Shown here: positions 16,123 to 25,031 of the stretch, piece after piece
Numbering within the stretch: position 1 is the stretch's first letter
How the letters are laid out: every line of letters starts with the position of its first letter
NCBI GenBank assembly: GCA_945886445.1
Contig: CAMCZG010000003.1
Coordinates: forward strand, 1 to 64,000
Direction of reading: 5' to 3'
DNA from: Bifidobacterium breve
GTDB taxonomy: Bacteria; Actinomycetota; Acidimicrobiia; Acidimicrobiales; Ilumatobacteraceae
Length of the DNA: 64,000 nucleotides
Position numbers and translations under genes: made by a program
The notes under the pieces: generated by a model
Told to the model about the DNA's origin: nothing
Database searches by the model: none
The model's input: only the letters and a program-made list of their open reading frames with translations

Positions 16123-18882
16123 ATGGAACAGATGGTCTGCACACTCGCAGAGGTTGATGCTCGTCACCTGAGTCTTGTTGGAGGAAAAGGCGCAAACCTC
16201 GGCGAACTCACGGCAGCCGGAATACCTGTTCCCGCTGCATTCATCGTCACCACGAATGCGTATCGACAATTTATTTCCGAAACAGGAATATCTGAACATA
16301 TTTTGCGGCTACTGCTGGAATTAGATCATGACGATCCAGCAACAATCGAAGATGTTGGCATTCGCATTAGAAGGCTTTTCGACAATGCGGAGGTGCCGCA
16401 AGCTATTGCTACTGATATTAAGAAGCAATATCTCGCCTTATGTGAGGAAACGAGTGAGCAAAATAGTTTGTCTGTTTCGGTGAGGTCTTCTGCGACCGCT
16501 GAGGATCTGCCAGGGGCTTCTTTTGCTGGCCAGCAAGATACTTATTTGCACATCTCAGGCGACGAAAACGTAGTAGCAGCAGTGAAGCGATGCTGGGCAT
16601 CTTTATGGACCGCAAGAGCTATTTCGTATCGCCATCAGCGAGGCTTCGACCATGGCATTGTGCTCCTAGCTGTAGTTGTTCAAGAGATGTTTCCAAGCGA
16701 AATATCGGGTGTGATTTTTACGGCGAACCCGTTGACTTCTAATCCGCAAGAGTTTTTCATCAATGCCAGTTGGGGTCTTGGCGAGGCTGTGGTCTCTGGG
16801 CATGTGAACCCCGATCAGATTGTCTACTCCAAGCGAGGTAATCAGATAGTTGAACGGCAGACAAATGAAAAGCTTCTGATGACCGTGCCGGATCCAGGCG
16901 GTCAGGGATCCTATGAAATTGAAGTGCCGGAGCATTTGGTAACGCAAGAGGTGCTCACCGATTCGCAGGTTGGCGAACTATGTCGTATTGCGCAATTGAT
17001 TGAGGACCACTACGGCTTTCCTCAAGACATTGAGTGGGGTGTAGCTCAAGGGAAATTTGCAATTTTGCAGGCTCGTGAAATCACTGGAGCCGATCTAGAT
17101 TTCGGGCACGACCTTGAGCTGTATAAGACACCAGCGGCATTGGCCGACATGTATGACGAACGCTGGGTGTGGTCACGTGCCTATTCCGATGAAGTGCAGA
17201 CAGGGCCCTCTACGCCTTCTTTTTATACCTACTTGCAAGGCGGTATGACGTTCCTTAAAGCCAATGCATTGAAGATGACCTTTACTGAGAATTGGATGGG
17301 GTACACACCAGACACATTTTTAGATTTTCCATTCTTCCGATGGTACGGAGCTCGTGCCTATTACAACCTGACCTTTGAACGGGAACGAATACGTCGCTTC
17401 ATCCCTCCACAGGCGCGTGATGAGGCCGCGTTGTGGCCATTTCCACAAAATGAGCGAGATGAAATCCGCCAATTGCCATTTGATTGGAACGAGTTGCTCG
17501 TATTGCTTTGGCGTTTACACAATGAGACCCCAGATGTATCTCTCCTCGGAACGACCAAAGTTGTCTATGACAATTTAGAAACTTGGACAGACAACGAAGA
17601 CCTATTTTGGAAAAACTTTGATTTTGCGAATAAGAGCGTCGCGGATATTTTTGCTGCGCAGTTGGAATCGCGTAAGGGGTCAAAGTTTGGAGAAAACGTT
17701 GTACTTCCATTCACCATTTATATTTATGCTCTCCCTCCGTTGTTGCAGTGGCTATGTGCAGAGTGGCTTGATGACAAAGACGGGATGATCTATAGCAAAT
17801 TGGTCTCTGGGCTCCAAACAAAGACAGGCGAAGAAAATATTGCGTTGTGGAATCTTTCTCGGTTGGTGCGAAAGTCAAACTGGTTAAAAGCGCTTGCTTT
17901 TGGAGACCATATTGATGATCCATTAGCGCTACTTCAGAACCATGAAGATGGCCGTGCGTTCGCGCCTGAGTTTCAGACGTTTCTTGCGAAGTATGGTCAC
18001 CGTGGCGGAGCAGAGCGAGATGCGTATCACCCTCGCTGGCATCACCAGCCTGGTCTGATCTTCGAAGCCATGCGGCCGATGCTTGACATAGAGGATCATG
18101 AGTCACCAGAGGCGCATGAAGTAAAACTTCGTGAACAAATGCTAGTGACACGTGGTGCGATGGAGGAGAAGCTTTCGGGCGGTGCTTTCGGACCTTCGCA
18201 GGTTGCATTCTTCAAATGGTTTGTAGATCTAGTGCAGGACTATTTCTATTATCGAGATTTCGAACGTTTTTACAATGACAAAACCATGTCGCGTTCCCGT
18301 GATCTATATGCACATATTGCGCAACGGTTCTCTGCAAAGGGTCTGCTTGAAATTGATGAGGATATTTTCTTTTTAGGTCGACAAGAGATGCTTCTTGCCG
18401 ATCGTGGTGATCTCACCGCGGGTCAAGTTGCGGTTCGAGTGAGATCTCGACGTCGAACCTTTGAAAAATACTCGGATCGTGAACCACCTAAGTACATTCG
18501 TGGTTGGACATTCTTTGATGATGATGTGGTCAATACCGATGGGGCACTGGTCGGAATTGCGGCTAGCTCTGGTCGTGTTACGGGTCGCGCGAGAGTGTGT
18601 CGAAAATTGTCAGAAATTTCGAAGGTAAAAAAAGGTGACATCCTTATCACCGTTGCTACCGACCCAGGATGGACTACCGTTTTTTCAATCATTGGTGGAC
18701 TTGTTGTGGAAACAGGTGGAGTAGTAGCCCACGCCGTCATGATCTCGCGTGAGTATGGCTTGCCTTGTGTTTCAAACCTCGGTCGGGCATGTGATCTGAT
18801 ACCCGATGGGGCATTGATTACGGTAGACGGATCTACTGGCCACGTCATGATTCTTGAGGATCCTGTAAGTGACTCGTTATAA
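16123..18882 (+). CDS. PEP-synthase-related dikinase with rifampin-phosphotransferase (RPH)-type architecture
   Basis: The 919-aa protein has an N-terminal PPDK-type ATP-grasp region (VGGKGANLGEL near residue 18, VRSSATAEDLP near 123, a QEMFPSEISGVIF core near 187), a long middle domain (about 345-800), and a C-terminal swivelling phosphohistidine domain with H870 in ETGGVVAHAVMISRE. The PEP/pyruvate TIM barrel of real PEP synthase is absent. This order (ATP, substrate, His) is that of rifampin phosphotransferase and phenylphosphate-synthase-like enzymes, which phosphorylate a small molecule from ATP, giving AMP and Pi. The substrate is unknown. GGGGG 8-12 nt upstream sets the start. Confidence 0.82.
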   Translation: MEQMVCTLAEVDARHLSLVGGKGANLGELTAAGIPVPAAFIVTTNAYRQFISETGISEHILRLLLELDHDDPATIEDVGIRIRRLFDNAEVPQAIATDIKKQYLALCEETSEQNSLSVSVRSSATAEDLPGASFAGQQDTYLHISGDENVVAAVKRCWASLWTARAISYRHQRGFDHGIVLLAVVVQEMFPSEISGVIFTANPLTSNPQEFFINASWGLGEAVVSGHVNPDQIVYSKRGNQIVERQTNEKLLMTVPDPGGQGSYEIEVPEHLVTQEVLTDSQVGELCRIAQLIEDHYGFPQDIEWGVAQGKFAILQAREITGADLDFGHDLELYKTPAALADMYDERWVWSRAYSDEVQTGPSTPSFYTYLQGGMTFLKANALKMTFTENWMGYTPDTFLDFPFFRWYGARAYYNLTFERERIRRFIPPQARDEAALWPFPQNERDEIRQLPFDWNELLVLLWRLHNETPDVSLLGTTKVVYDNLETWTDNEDLFWKNFDFANKSVADIFAAQLESRKGSKFGENVVLPFTIYIYALPPLLQWLCAEWLDDKDGMIYSKLVSGLQTKTGEENIALWNLSRLVRKSNWLKALAFGDHIDDPLALLQNHEDGRAFAPEFQTFLAKYGHRGGAERDAYHPRWHHQPGLIFEAMRPMLDIEDHESPEAHEVKLREQMLVTRGAMEEKLSGGAFGPSQVAFFKWFVDLVQDYFYYRDFERFYNDKTMSRSRDLYAHIAQRFSAKGLLEIDEDIFFLGRQEMLLADRGDLTAGQVAVRVRSRRRTFEKYSDREPPKYIRGWTFFDDDVVNTDGALVGIAASSGRVTGRARVCRKLSEISKVKKGDILITVATDPGWTTVFSIIGGLVVETGGVVAHAVMISREYGLPCVSNLGRACDLIPDGALITVDGSTGHVMILEDPVSDSL

Positions 18883-18889
18883 CTAATTA

Positions 18890-19705
18890 TTATTTACTTT
18901 GATTGTGTTGAGCGAGAACATTGCGTGTTGTCTCGGCCATTAATCGTGCAGATTCACTGACGGGAAGCGCCAACAAATCGTCAGATATCACTTCAACAGA
19001 TAAGGGCAAATCAATATTTGCGCCGTAAACAAGATTGAGGAATCGAGTGATATCGAATTCGCCTTCTCCTGGCAGCGAGCGGTACCTGATGGTGTCTTCG
19101 GTGTAGTTAGTTGACCTTGGATCTTTTGGGCCATCATCAAACTGAACGGAATAGACAAGTTCGTGGGGTAACTCTTCTATCATCGACCAGTCATTGGCTC
19201 CTCGAATGTGGTGCCAAATATCAACTTGAACTCCAACGTTTTCTTCCCCAGAAAGGTGCGTGAGGCGTAGCGCATCATTCGCGGTGCGGATGTTCTTGTC
19301 GCCCACGAATTCAATTGCAACCCGTACGTTGTGTCGGTTTGCCAATTGAGCAATTTTTTTAATTTCGGCTGCCGCGTCTTCAAAAGTGTCTGGGAAATCT
19401 CCCTGAACCTGTACATGATGTGGTTGGAATACTTGGGCCATGTGTATTGCGGCGTCGAGATGTTCCAACCGATTGAGAGGGAGCGCGTCTATCTCGTGAA
19501 GAACTACATTATTTTCCGCAAATAAGTTGAGTAACTGCTGGTCTGTCCATCCGCTTGACCGGTGCTTGACGTAATCACCGACGAACCAGCCGAATCCTTG
19601 GAACCCGGCGAGTGATGCTGCTTGGACTCGATCAGAGATGCCGGTGTCTCTTGGCAAACTGAAGTGGCTGAGTACCAGATCGCCGTGGTGGAGAGTGAGG
19701 GGCAT
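18890..19705 (-). CDS. Sugar phosphate isomerase/epimerase-like TIM-barrel protein (AP endonuclease 2 family)
   Basis: At 271 aa it has the xylose-isomerase-like TIM-barrel layout: probable metal ligands sit in HEIDALPL near residue 51, EFVGDK near 128, DIWHHIRGAND near 157 and SVEVISDD near 244. Relatives are hexulose-phosphate epimerases, inosose dehydratases and endonuclease IV; the function here is open. It is transcribed just after the P450 gene (4-nt gap, GAAGG ribosome site), so the two likely act on one pathway. Confidence 0.75.
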   Translation of the reverse strand: MPLTLHHGDLVLSHFSLPRDTGISDRVQAASLAGFQGFGWFVGDYVKHRSSGWTDQQLLNLFAENNVVLHEIDALPLNRLEHLDAAIHMAQVFQPHHVQVQGDFPDTFEDAAAEIKKIAQLANRHNVRVAIEFVGDKNIRTANDALRLTHLSGEENVGVQVDIWHHIRGANDWSMIEELPHELVYSVQFDDGPKDPRSTNYTEDTIRYRSLPGEGEFDITRFLNLVYGANIDLPLSVEVISDDLLALPVSESARLMAETTRNVLAQHNQSK

Positions 19706-19709
19706 TTGC

Positions 19710-21014
19710 TCAAGCCTTCATTTCCAGATGAAGACTTGATAAGCCTCTCAATATTTGGCTTTTGAAGTATCGAAATTCATTCTTTGGCGAAAGTGCGATA
19801 TGTGAGAAGGAACTCAGCAATTCTTCAAAAGCTACGCGAAGTTGGAGTCGAGCCAGCGGGGCTCCTGGGCAGAGATGAATTCCGTGGCCGAAAGTTAATA
19901 TTGGCTTTTCGAGATGCTTATTGAGAGTTCTGTCTGGATGAAATTGATCAGCATCAGGGAATATTGAATTATCGCGGTTTCCCGAAGCCCAGAGAATTTG
20001 CAACAGCGCTCCTTCTGGTATCGGCGTATCGTCGATAGTCGTGTCTCGTACGGCGAGCCGAAAGATGCCCCTTACCGGAGGTTCGTATCTTAAAACCTCT
20101 TCAACGAATGCCGGAATATTCTCAGGAGCTGCTCGCAGTGTTTCTTGCAGGTGAGGATGCTCTCCGAGGAGGCGCAGTCCTGATGTAATTGCTTTCGCAG
20201 TAGTCTCTTGCCCGCCGCCGAGGAAGAGCATCAAGATTCCGAGGATCGCAGTGTTGTCGAGCAGCTGATCATTGATGCCCCGAGCCTCAACCAGAGTAGT
20301 GATCATGTCATTTTGCGGATTACCTCGTCGCTCTTCTATGAAGTCGAGAAACAGCGAACGGATTTTCCGATATCGATCGGAAGTAACACGCGATCCTTGT
20401 GCATCTGGATTTCCAATCACTTCTTCTTTCCAGTCAAGGAATAGAGCTCGATGTTCTTGAGGTATACCGATTGTGTCTGCAACGACGGTGGCCGGAAACG
20501 GACCCGCAAATGCATCGAGAATTTCTATGTTGCCACCCACTGCAAATTGGGAAATCAAACCTTTCGCAATTTCTCGCACTTGAGGTTCTCGAGACTCAAG
20601 CACTGCTGGTGTAAACCATCTGCTCACAATTCTTCGATGGATGCTGTGGAGTGGCGGGTCAACATGCTGAAGTTGATCTTGAATATCTGGAATGTATTCG
20701 TTGAGCAACTTTTGAGTAGTTCCTGTGGGCTCGGCAGAGAGAGTCCCTGCTAATCGAGCATTATTCGCCAATGTTGCGGGCGTGTTGCCTCGGTCGTGTG
20801 CTTGTGGGCCATAAGCCGCCAGTATTGAAGAAAAGTCGTTTGGTCGACGCGCAACCTCGACTATTGAAGAGTAATTACTCACCACGAAAGAGTTGAAGAG
20901 TGGCTCTTGAAAGATGGGACATTGATCTCGCAGTATTTCCCACGTGGGGTAAGGGTCGTCAACGATCTCTCGATCGACTGAAAGCACTCTCTCAATTGGG
21001 CAGGCCACGATCAA
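19710..21014 (-). CDS. Cytochrome P450
   Basis: A 434-aa bacterial P450: I-helix FLGGGQETTAKA near residue 267, ExxR in EEVLRYEPP near 311, and heme loop FGHGIHLCPGAPLARLQL with the axial Cys near 383. The start is TTG 21014, supported by GGAGAAG 9-15 nt upstream. It is not closely similar by eye to the two other P450s of this window. It is followed directly by the TIM-barrel gene; no redox partner is adjacent. Confidence 0.92.
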   Translation of the reverse strand: MIVACPIERVLSVDREIVDDPYPTWEILRDQCPIFQEPLFNSFVVSNYSSIVEVARRPNDFSSILAAYGPQAHDRGNTPATLANNARLAGTLSAEPTGTTQKLLNEYIPDIQDQLQHVDPPLHSIHRRIVSRWFTPAVLESREPQVREIAKGLISQFAVGGNIEILDAFAGPFPATVVADTIGIPQEHRALFLDWKEEVIGNPDAQGSRVTSDRYRKIRSLFLDFIEERRGNPQNDMITTLVEARGINDQLLDNTAILGILMLFLGGGQETTAKAITSGLRLLGEHPHLQETLRAAPENIPAFVEEVLRYEPPVRGIFRLAVRDTTIDDTPIPEGALLQILWASGNRDNSIFPDADQFHPDRTLNKHLEKPILTFGHGIHLCPGAPLARLQLRVAFEELLSSFSHIALSPKNEFRYFKSQILRGLSSLHLEMKA

Positions 21015-21321
21015 ACATTACTTCTCCGTCTTCGCGATAGGGAGTTGGGAATTAAGTGGCGCAGAGGGCGGCGATGTACCCGATCCCTATAGATCCTTTG
21101 TTTCCGATGTTCGAGTGGTGCGCGCTAGTACGGTTTAGTTCGCGTCTATTTGGGTATACGTTCGTATGTATGGGACTAATCAGCAAAAGCCTGGAGATAT
21201 GAGCGGCACTGACATGTCCTATCCAAAATTGGACAACGTGGAATGGCGCAACTGTTAGAGCCGACAACTACAACAGGCCAGCAAGGCTCATTTTTCGTGA
21301 TGCTCTTGAAGGACTACTGGT
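21015..21321. other. Intergenic stretch, mostly featureless apart from a gene fragment
   Basis: This 307-nt gap separates the divergent P450 and pentapeptide-repeat genes. I see no ORF or RNA in it except the fragment at 21199-21258. A GAAGGA ribosome site precedes ATG 21322. Confidence 0.6.
21199..21258 (+). pseudogene. Duplicated 3' fragment of the pentapeptide-repeat gene
   Basis: Positions 21200-21247 match 21701-21748, the 3' end of the next gene, at 42 of 48 bases without gaps. Translated it reads MSGTDMSYPKLDNVEW against TGTDMSFAKLDNVKW, then a stop. It probably remains from a tandem duplication whose 5' part was lost. Confidence 0.7.
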
Positions 21322-21786
21322 ATGGCTGAACCTAAAAATTTCAGAGGTCACGATCTGACCGGCGCAGATCTGACTGGCGCAGATCTCAGCGCGGCACACC
21401 TGGAGGGTGCAGATCTGCGGTGGGCAAACATGAAGCAAGCAATCCTGAGTTGGGCAGACTTGACCGCCGCACAATTGGAAGGCGCTGACATGAAGGGCGC
21501 GCGTCTGGAAGCTGCAGACTTGCGGACTGCAAACCTACGCTTCACAAACATGGAAGGTGCTGACCTGACCAGTGCAGACCTGACCAGCACAGACATGAAG
21601 GGCGCACACATGGAAGCCGCAGACCTGCGTTCTGCGAATCTGAGCTGGGTAGACCTGAGCTGGGCAGACATGAGATGGGCGAACCTAACTGGTGCAGACC
21701 TGACCGGCACAGACATGTCCTTTGCAAAATTAGACAACGTGAAATGGCCGGAAGGCTGGAAGCTGGTGCGTGACGAAAAGTTATAG
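21322..21786 (+). CDS. Pentapeptide-repeat protein
   Basis: Nearly all of the 154 aa consist of A(D/N)LxX-type repeats (ADLTGADLSAAHLEGADL and on), expected to fold as a right-handed quadrilateral beta-helix. No signal peptide is present, so it is likely cytoplasmic. Known relatives include DNA-gyrase-protecting Qnr/MfpA proteins, but the repeats alone do not show that role. A short C-terminal cap (KWPEGWKLVRDEKL) follows. A fragment of a second copy lies upstream. Confidence 0.88.
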   Translation: MAEPKNFRGHDLTGADLTGADLSAAHLEGADLRWANMKQAILSWADLTAAQLEGADMKGARLEAADLRTANLRFTNMEGADLTSADLTSTDMKGAHMEAADLRSANLSWVDLSWADMRWANLTGADLTGTDMSFAKLDNVKWPEGWKLVRDEKL

Positions 21787-21804
21787 TTCTGGTGAAATAA
21801 GTCT

Positions 21805-23139
21805 TTACTTCAGAACTTGGGAAACTCGTCGCACAACTTTTGACTTGCCAACTGCACAGGAGATGGTCAAAGAAGCTGTTTTGCCTGTAGCCAATTTCAA
21901 CTTAGAACGTAGCGTTGAAGTTGTGAGGGAAGTGCTAACGAGCCCCGTCGAACTGCTTTTGATTGATTTCACCAGCATGACGTTGCTCGTGCCAGATTTA
22001 CCCGTAATGGAGCATGTTGCTTTGCGAGCATTGGAAACCGTGTAAGACAACTTCTTGCTCGTGGTTGAAGTCTTTGACTTGAACCTCAAAGATACCGAAG
22101 ACTTCGGCTTTGCGATCTTGTCAGCAAGCTTCAAGACTGGCAGCTTGTAACGAGCGCCTGACGAAGCTGCCAATACAGTGGTGTCTGCTTCAAAGGGCAT
22201 GTCGATGAGCAGGGCTGGCAAGATGCGCACATCGGTTTGAATTCCTGAGCCACTCGCGCCTTCAAAGTTGTTTGTTCCGCCGGTGACAGTTATTTCTGAA
22301 GTCACTGTGTAGCTGACACAGATGACCTTGGTGTAACCGTCTTTGCAATTCCATGCAACATTCGCTTGTGTCTTTGGTAGGTCACCGAAGTTTTGAGCGA
22401 TGGTGCCCGAGAGCTCGCCGGTGGAACCAAAAGTCAATTTCCATGTGCAGTTGCGTGTGCCGCTAAAGCCAAGACTCCATGGCCACGCTTTAGTAGCAGG
22501 GAGCACGCCCTTGATCCTGCCTTGGCTGTCAACATTGGCATCAGGATTTGTAGTCGGAATCGTCATTGTGTAAATGAAAGTGGTATCCATTTTGAACTCG
22601 GTGGTGCATGTGGTGGCAAAAGATCCTGCACCAAACTTTGTAGAGGTCACAGGAAATGTTGCAGCGGTATTGCTTTCTTTGGAAGTGAACGGGAAATTGC
22701 AGTTCTGCTTTGGAGGGTCAACAGGTGCCCAAGGAGCATTTGCGTTTGAAACCTTGGCCAGTCTCCATGCACCAACCTGGGCAGAGATCTCATCTATGCG
22801 CTTTTCAAAATAGGTACGGTTGAAGTCTGTCGTGGCGCCCGATGGGATGGAGGTGCATTTGAATGTTGCACCGTTGAGTGTGACGGCATCGTCGTAGCCT
22901 TCATCTTTTCTGGTCAGCACAACATCGCAGAGGTTGATGAATGCTTCGTCGACAGTGGTTGATGTTGCGCCGCTCACTGTGGTGGCGCATCCGGCCACAA
23001 CAGGAGTCGCAATAGTTGTAGTCGTGGTTGTTGTGGCACCAGTGGAGTCGGGAGGAGCTGATGCGTTCGAGCTGAGCGTTGACACCGCAATGACACCAGT
23101 GACGGCTAATAGGGCAGTAGCGAACTTCTTTGCTGACAT
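21805..23139 (-). CDS. Secreted protein of unknown function
   Basis: This 444-aa protein starts with a Sec signal peptide (residues 1 to about 28, ending SSNASA). A short Thr stretch (about 35-45) is followed by a Cys-containing extracellular region (conserved-looking Cys in paired positions) and a Lys/Ser/Thr-rich C-terminal region of about 110 residues ending SKVVRRVSQVLK. No catalytic motif was recognised. AGGAGA precedes the ATG. The Thr tract and Lys/Ser-rich tail suggest wall association. Confidence 0.7.
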   Translation of the reverse strand: MSAKKFATALLAVTGVIAVSTLSSNASAPPDSTGATTTTTTTIATPVVAGCATTVSGATSTTVDEAFINLCDVVLTRKDEGYDDAVTLNGATFKCTSIPSGATTDFNRTYFEKRIDEISAQVGAWRLAKVSNANAPWAPVDPPKQNCNFPFTSKESNTAATFPVTSTKFGAGSFATTCTTEFKMDTTFIYTMTIPTTNPDANVDSQGRIKGVLPATKAWPWSLGFSGTRNCTWKLTFGSTGELSGTIAQNFGDLPKTQANVAWNCKDGYTKVICVSYTVTSEITVTGGTNNFEGASGSGIQTDVRILPALLIDMPFEADTTVLAASSGARYKLPVLKLADKIAKPKSSVSLRFKSKTSTTSKKLSYTVSNARKATCSITGKSGTSNVMLVKSIKSSSTGLVSTSLTTSTLRSKLKLATGKTASLTISCAVGKSKVVRRVSQVLK

Positions 23140-23214
23140 GACGTCTCCTATACGAGGTGGTTCAAGTGGTAACCAACGGTAACCCTACTGGAATTGTGGA
23201 GTTGCCTCAACGCT

Positions 23215-23604
23215 TCATCGTTCGTCAATAATGTCGGGAAGATTTTCACCAGGCGTGTGCACGGGGAGAGATTGCGCCACGAGAAGTATGGCGTCAGCCA
23301 ATTTCTGTTCACTGAAAAGTTTTGTCGTGCTATCGAGCACAGATTGAGACAACGACACAGTGCTTTGCCAGCGCAACTCGTAACGGTGTTGAAGGACGTC
23401 AACACAAAATACGAGTGAGGCGCCAGGGTTCTTACGTGCAATTTGTGTTGCCCGCGCGGCATGGTATTTGCCGAGCCGTGCGACGACCACAACAATTTGA
23501 TGACCAGTTGCTGCTTCGGCCTCTTTGATTGCTGTCGCTACTTGAGGCTTTTGCTGAAGCCACCAGCTCGCAGCTTCTTTACGTTTATGTGACGTTTTCA
23601 CCAT
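23215..23604 (-). CDS. TPM-domain-like small protein
   Basis: This 129-aa protein overlaps the end of the YgcG-like gene by 7 nt. After a charged N-terminus it has a TPM-like alternation of strands and helices: GHQIVVVVARLG near residue 34, ASLVFCVDVL near 64 and LADAILLVAQSL near 103. No signal peptide or membrane segment is seen, so it may be a cytoplasmic partner of the membrane TPM protein. The family assignment is tentative. Confidence 0.55.
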   Translation of the reverse strand: MVKTSHKRKEAASWWLQQKPQVATAIKEAEAATGHQIVVVVARLGKYHAARATQIARKNPGASLVFCVDVLQHRYELRWQSTVSLSQSVLDSTTKLFSEQKLADAILLVAQSLPVHTPGENLPDIIDER

Positions 23605-24368
23605 GATCCCGATGCTCCTCCGCCGGAAAAGCCGCCTCCGCCGCCACCAGAAAAACCGCCGCGGCCGCCACCGCCACCGGAGCGCATGGCGGTAACTGCC
23701 ACAAAGAGAATGTTGCTGGCCACATTGCCAAAACCGCGTTGGCGGCCGCGAATGACGAACATCACTATTGCAATCAAAAAGAATATGAACGAAATAATTG
23801 TAAAGAAAATATTTCCGCCCGTACTTTGAGCGTCGCTGGTCGCTGCAGCATCAATTGTCACTGTTTCGCCAGGAGCCGCAGCTAACTCACTTATCAGTGC
23901 TGAGACACCATTGAGTACCGCTGCATCAGGGTTCCCAGCTTTTAGCTGAGGGGCAATGATGCCATTAATGATGCGCCCTGCTTCAACGTCGGTGAGTTCA
24001 CCTTCTATGCCACTTCCGGTTTCAACGCGAAGTTTGCGATCGTCAAAAGCAATAACAAGAAGAGCGCCATCGTCTCGCGTTTTGTCTCCAAGGCCCCACT
24101 TGCGGGCGACGTCAACACTGAAATCTTCGATTGATTGATTGCCAGTTGAGGAAACGGTGAGAATAGCTACTTGTGGGCCAGATGCTCGGCGAAAACTCTC
24201 TAGTGACTGGTTGAGAGCTGACTCAACATTTGCTGAGAGAATATTTGCCTTGTCCACCACAGGCGCAGAGAACTTCGGAATATCAGTTGCGGCAAAAACC
24301 AGTTGCCCGGTGGCACAGAGTGTGAAAGTTGTGGCGCTCAGCGCCGCAATGAGGTGTCTGAACCTCAT
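23598..24368 (-). CDS. TPM-domain membrane protein, YgcG-like
   Basis: Order in the 256 aa: signal peptide (1-27), TPM domain (about 34-165, with SNxxxD-like turns, DDGALLVIAFDDRKLRVETG and RIINGIIAPQLKAG), a transmembrane helix (about 188-207), and a Gly-rich tail (GGGGGRGGFSGGGGGGFSG) ending GSW, which is typical for YgcG. TPM proteins are commonly paired with LemA, as here (4-nt overlap), and are thought to act at the membrane, possibly in envelope or protein quality control. Confidence 0.88.
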   Translation of the reverse strand: MRFRHLIAALSATTFTLCATGQLVFAATDIPKFSAPVVDKANILSANVESALNQSLESFRRASGPQVAILTVSSTGNQSIEDFSVDVARKWGLGDKTRDDGALLVIAFDDRKLRVETGSGIEGELTDVEAGRIINGIIAPQLKAGNPDAAVLNGVSALISELAAAPGETVTIDAAATSDAQSTGGNIFFTIISFIFFLIAIVMFVIRGRQRGFGNVASNILFVAVTAMRSGGGGGRGGFSGGGGGGFSGGGASGSW

Positions 24369-24973
24369 GAGCCTGATGGAGTGAGGTCTACCTTGGGGGC
24401 ATCTTGGCTAGCGGCATCGGCCACGTATAGGGCTCGTTTTTCAAAACCGAAGATTCCGGAGATGAGGGAGCGTGGGAAGGTGCGAAGTGCCCTGTTGAAC
24501 GCTGTAGTGAACTCGTTGTATTCGCGACGTGATTGTGCCACTCGGTTCTCGGTGCCTTCAAGTTGAACTTGTAGGTCACGCACGTTCTGCGTACTGGTGA
24601 GTGTGGGGTAGTTCTCAACAACAACTAAAAGGCGGCTGAGAGCTGACTCCACCTGCGATGCCGCTGCAATTTTGTCATTGCTCGACGTGGCACCTGCGTA
24701 CTTCGAGCGAGCTTCAGCAAGCGCAGTAAATATTGTGCGCTCTTGAGTCATTGCACCCTCTACAGCGGAAACCAGATTGGGAATGAGGTCGAATCGACGC
24801 TGCAGTTGTACTTCCAAGTCGGCGCTTGCCTGGTCGACGCGTGTTTCTTTGTCTACGAGTCCGTTGTAGGAGGAGATGACTGCCAGGAAGATGACGACGA
24901 CTGCAGCGACACCACCAATGAGTTGCTTACGCTTTTTTGTCAAACTGCTACTGTTGAAGGAGGTTAAGGCCAT
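24365..24973 (-). CDS. LemA family protein
   Basis: The 202 aa comprise a cytoplasmic start, one transmembrane helix (about residues 18-35, GVAAVVVIFLAVISSYNGL) and a long helical LemA domain with VQLQRRFDLIPNLV near 51, a family hallmark, and ENRVAQSRREYNEF near 141. It forms an operon with the TPM/YgcG-like gene, overlapping by 4 nt. The molecular function of LemA is unknown. Confidence 0.93.
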   Translation of the reverse strand: MALTSFNSSSLTKKRKQLIGGVAAVVVIFLAVISSYNGLVDKETRVDQASADLEVQLQRRFDLIPNLVSAVEGAMTQERTIFTALAEARSKYAGATSSNDKIAAASQVESALSRLLVVVENYPTLTSTQNVRDLQVQLEGTENRVAQSRREYNEFTTAFNRALRTFPRSLISGIFGFEKRALYVADAASQDAPKVDLTPSGS

Positions 24974-25031
24974 AAGCGAACAATACTGTACGAATGGTTA
25001 ACAGGAGCGTAATGAGCGCTCTATTGATTGA

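Noticed and set aside
21348-21737. Minus-strand ORF with regular repeats opposite the pentapeptide gene
   Set aside because: The 15-nt periodicity of the real gene forces a repetitive antisense translation; the plus-strand frame has a ribosome site and the canonical repeat pattern.
21770-22045. 91-codon plus-strand ORF after the pentapeptide gene
   Set aside because: Antisense to the C-terminal part of the secreted protein at 21805-23139, which has a signal peptide and ribosome site.
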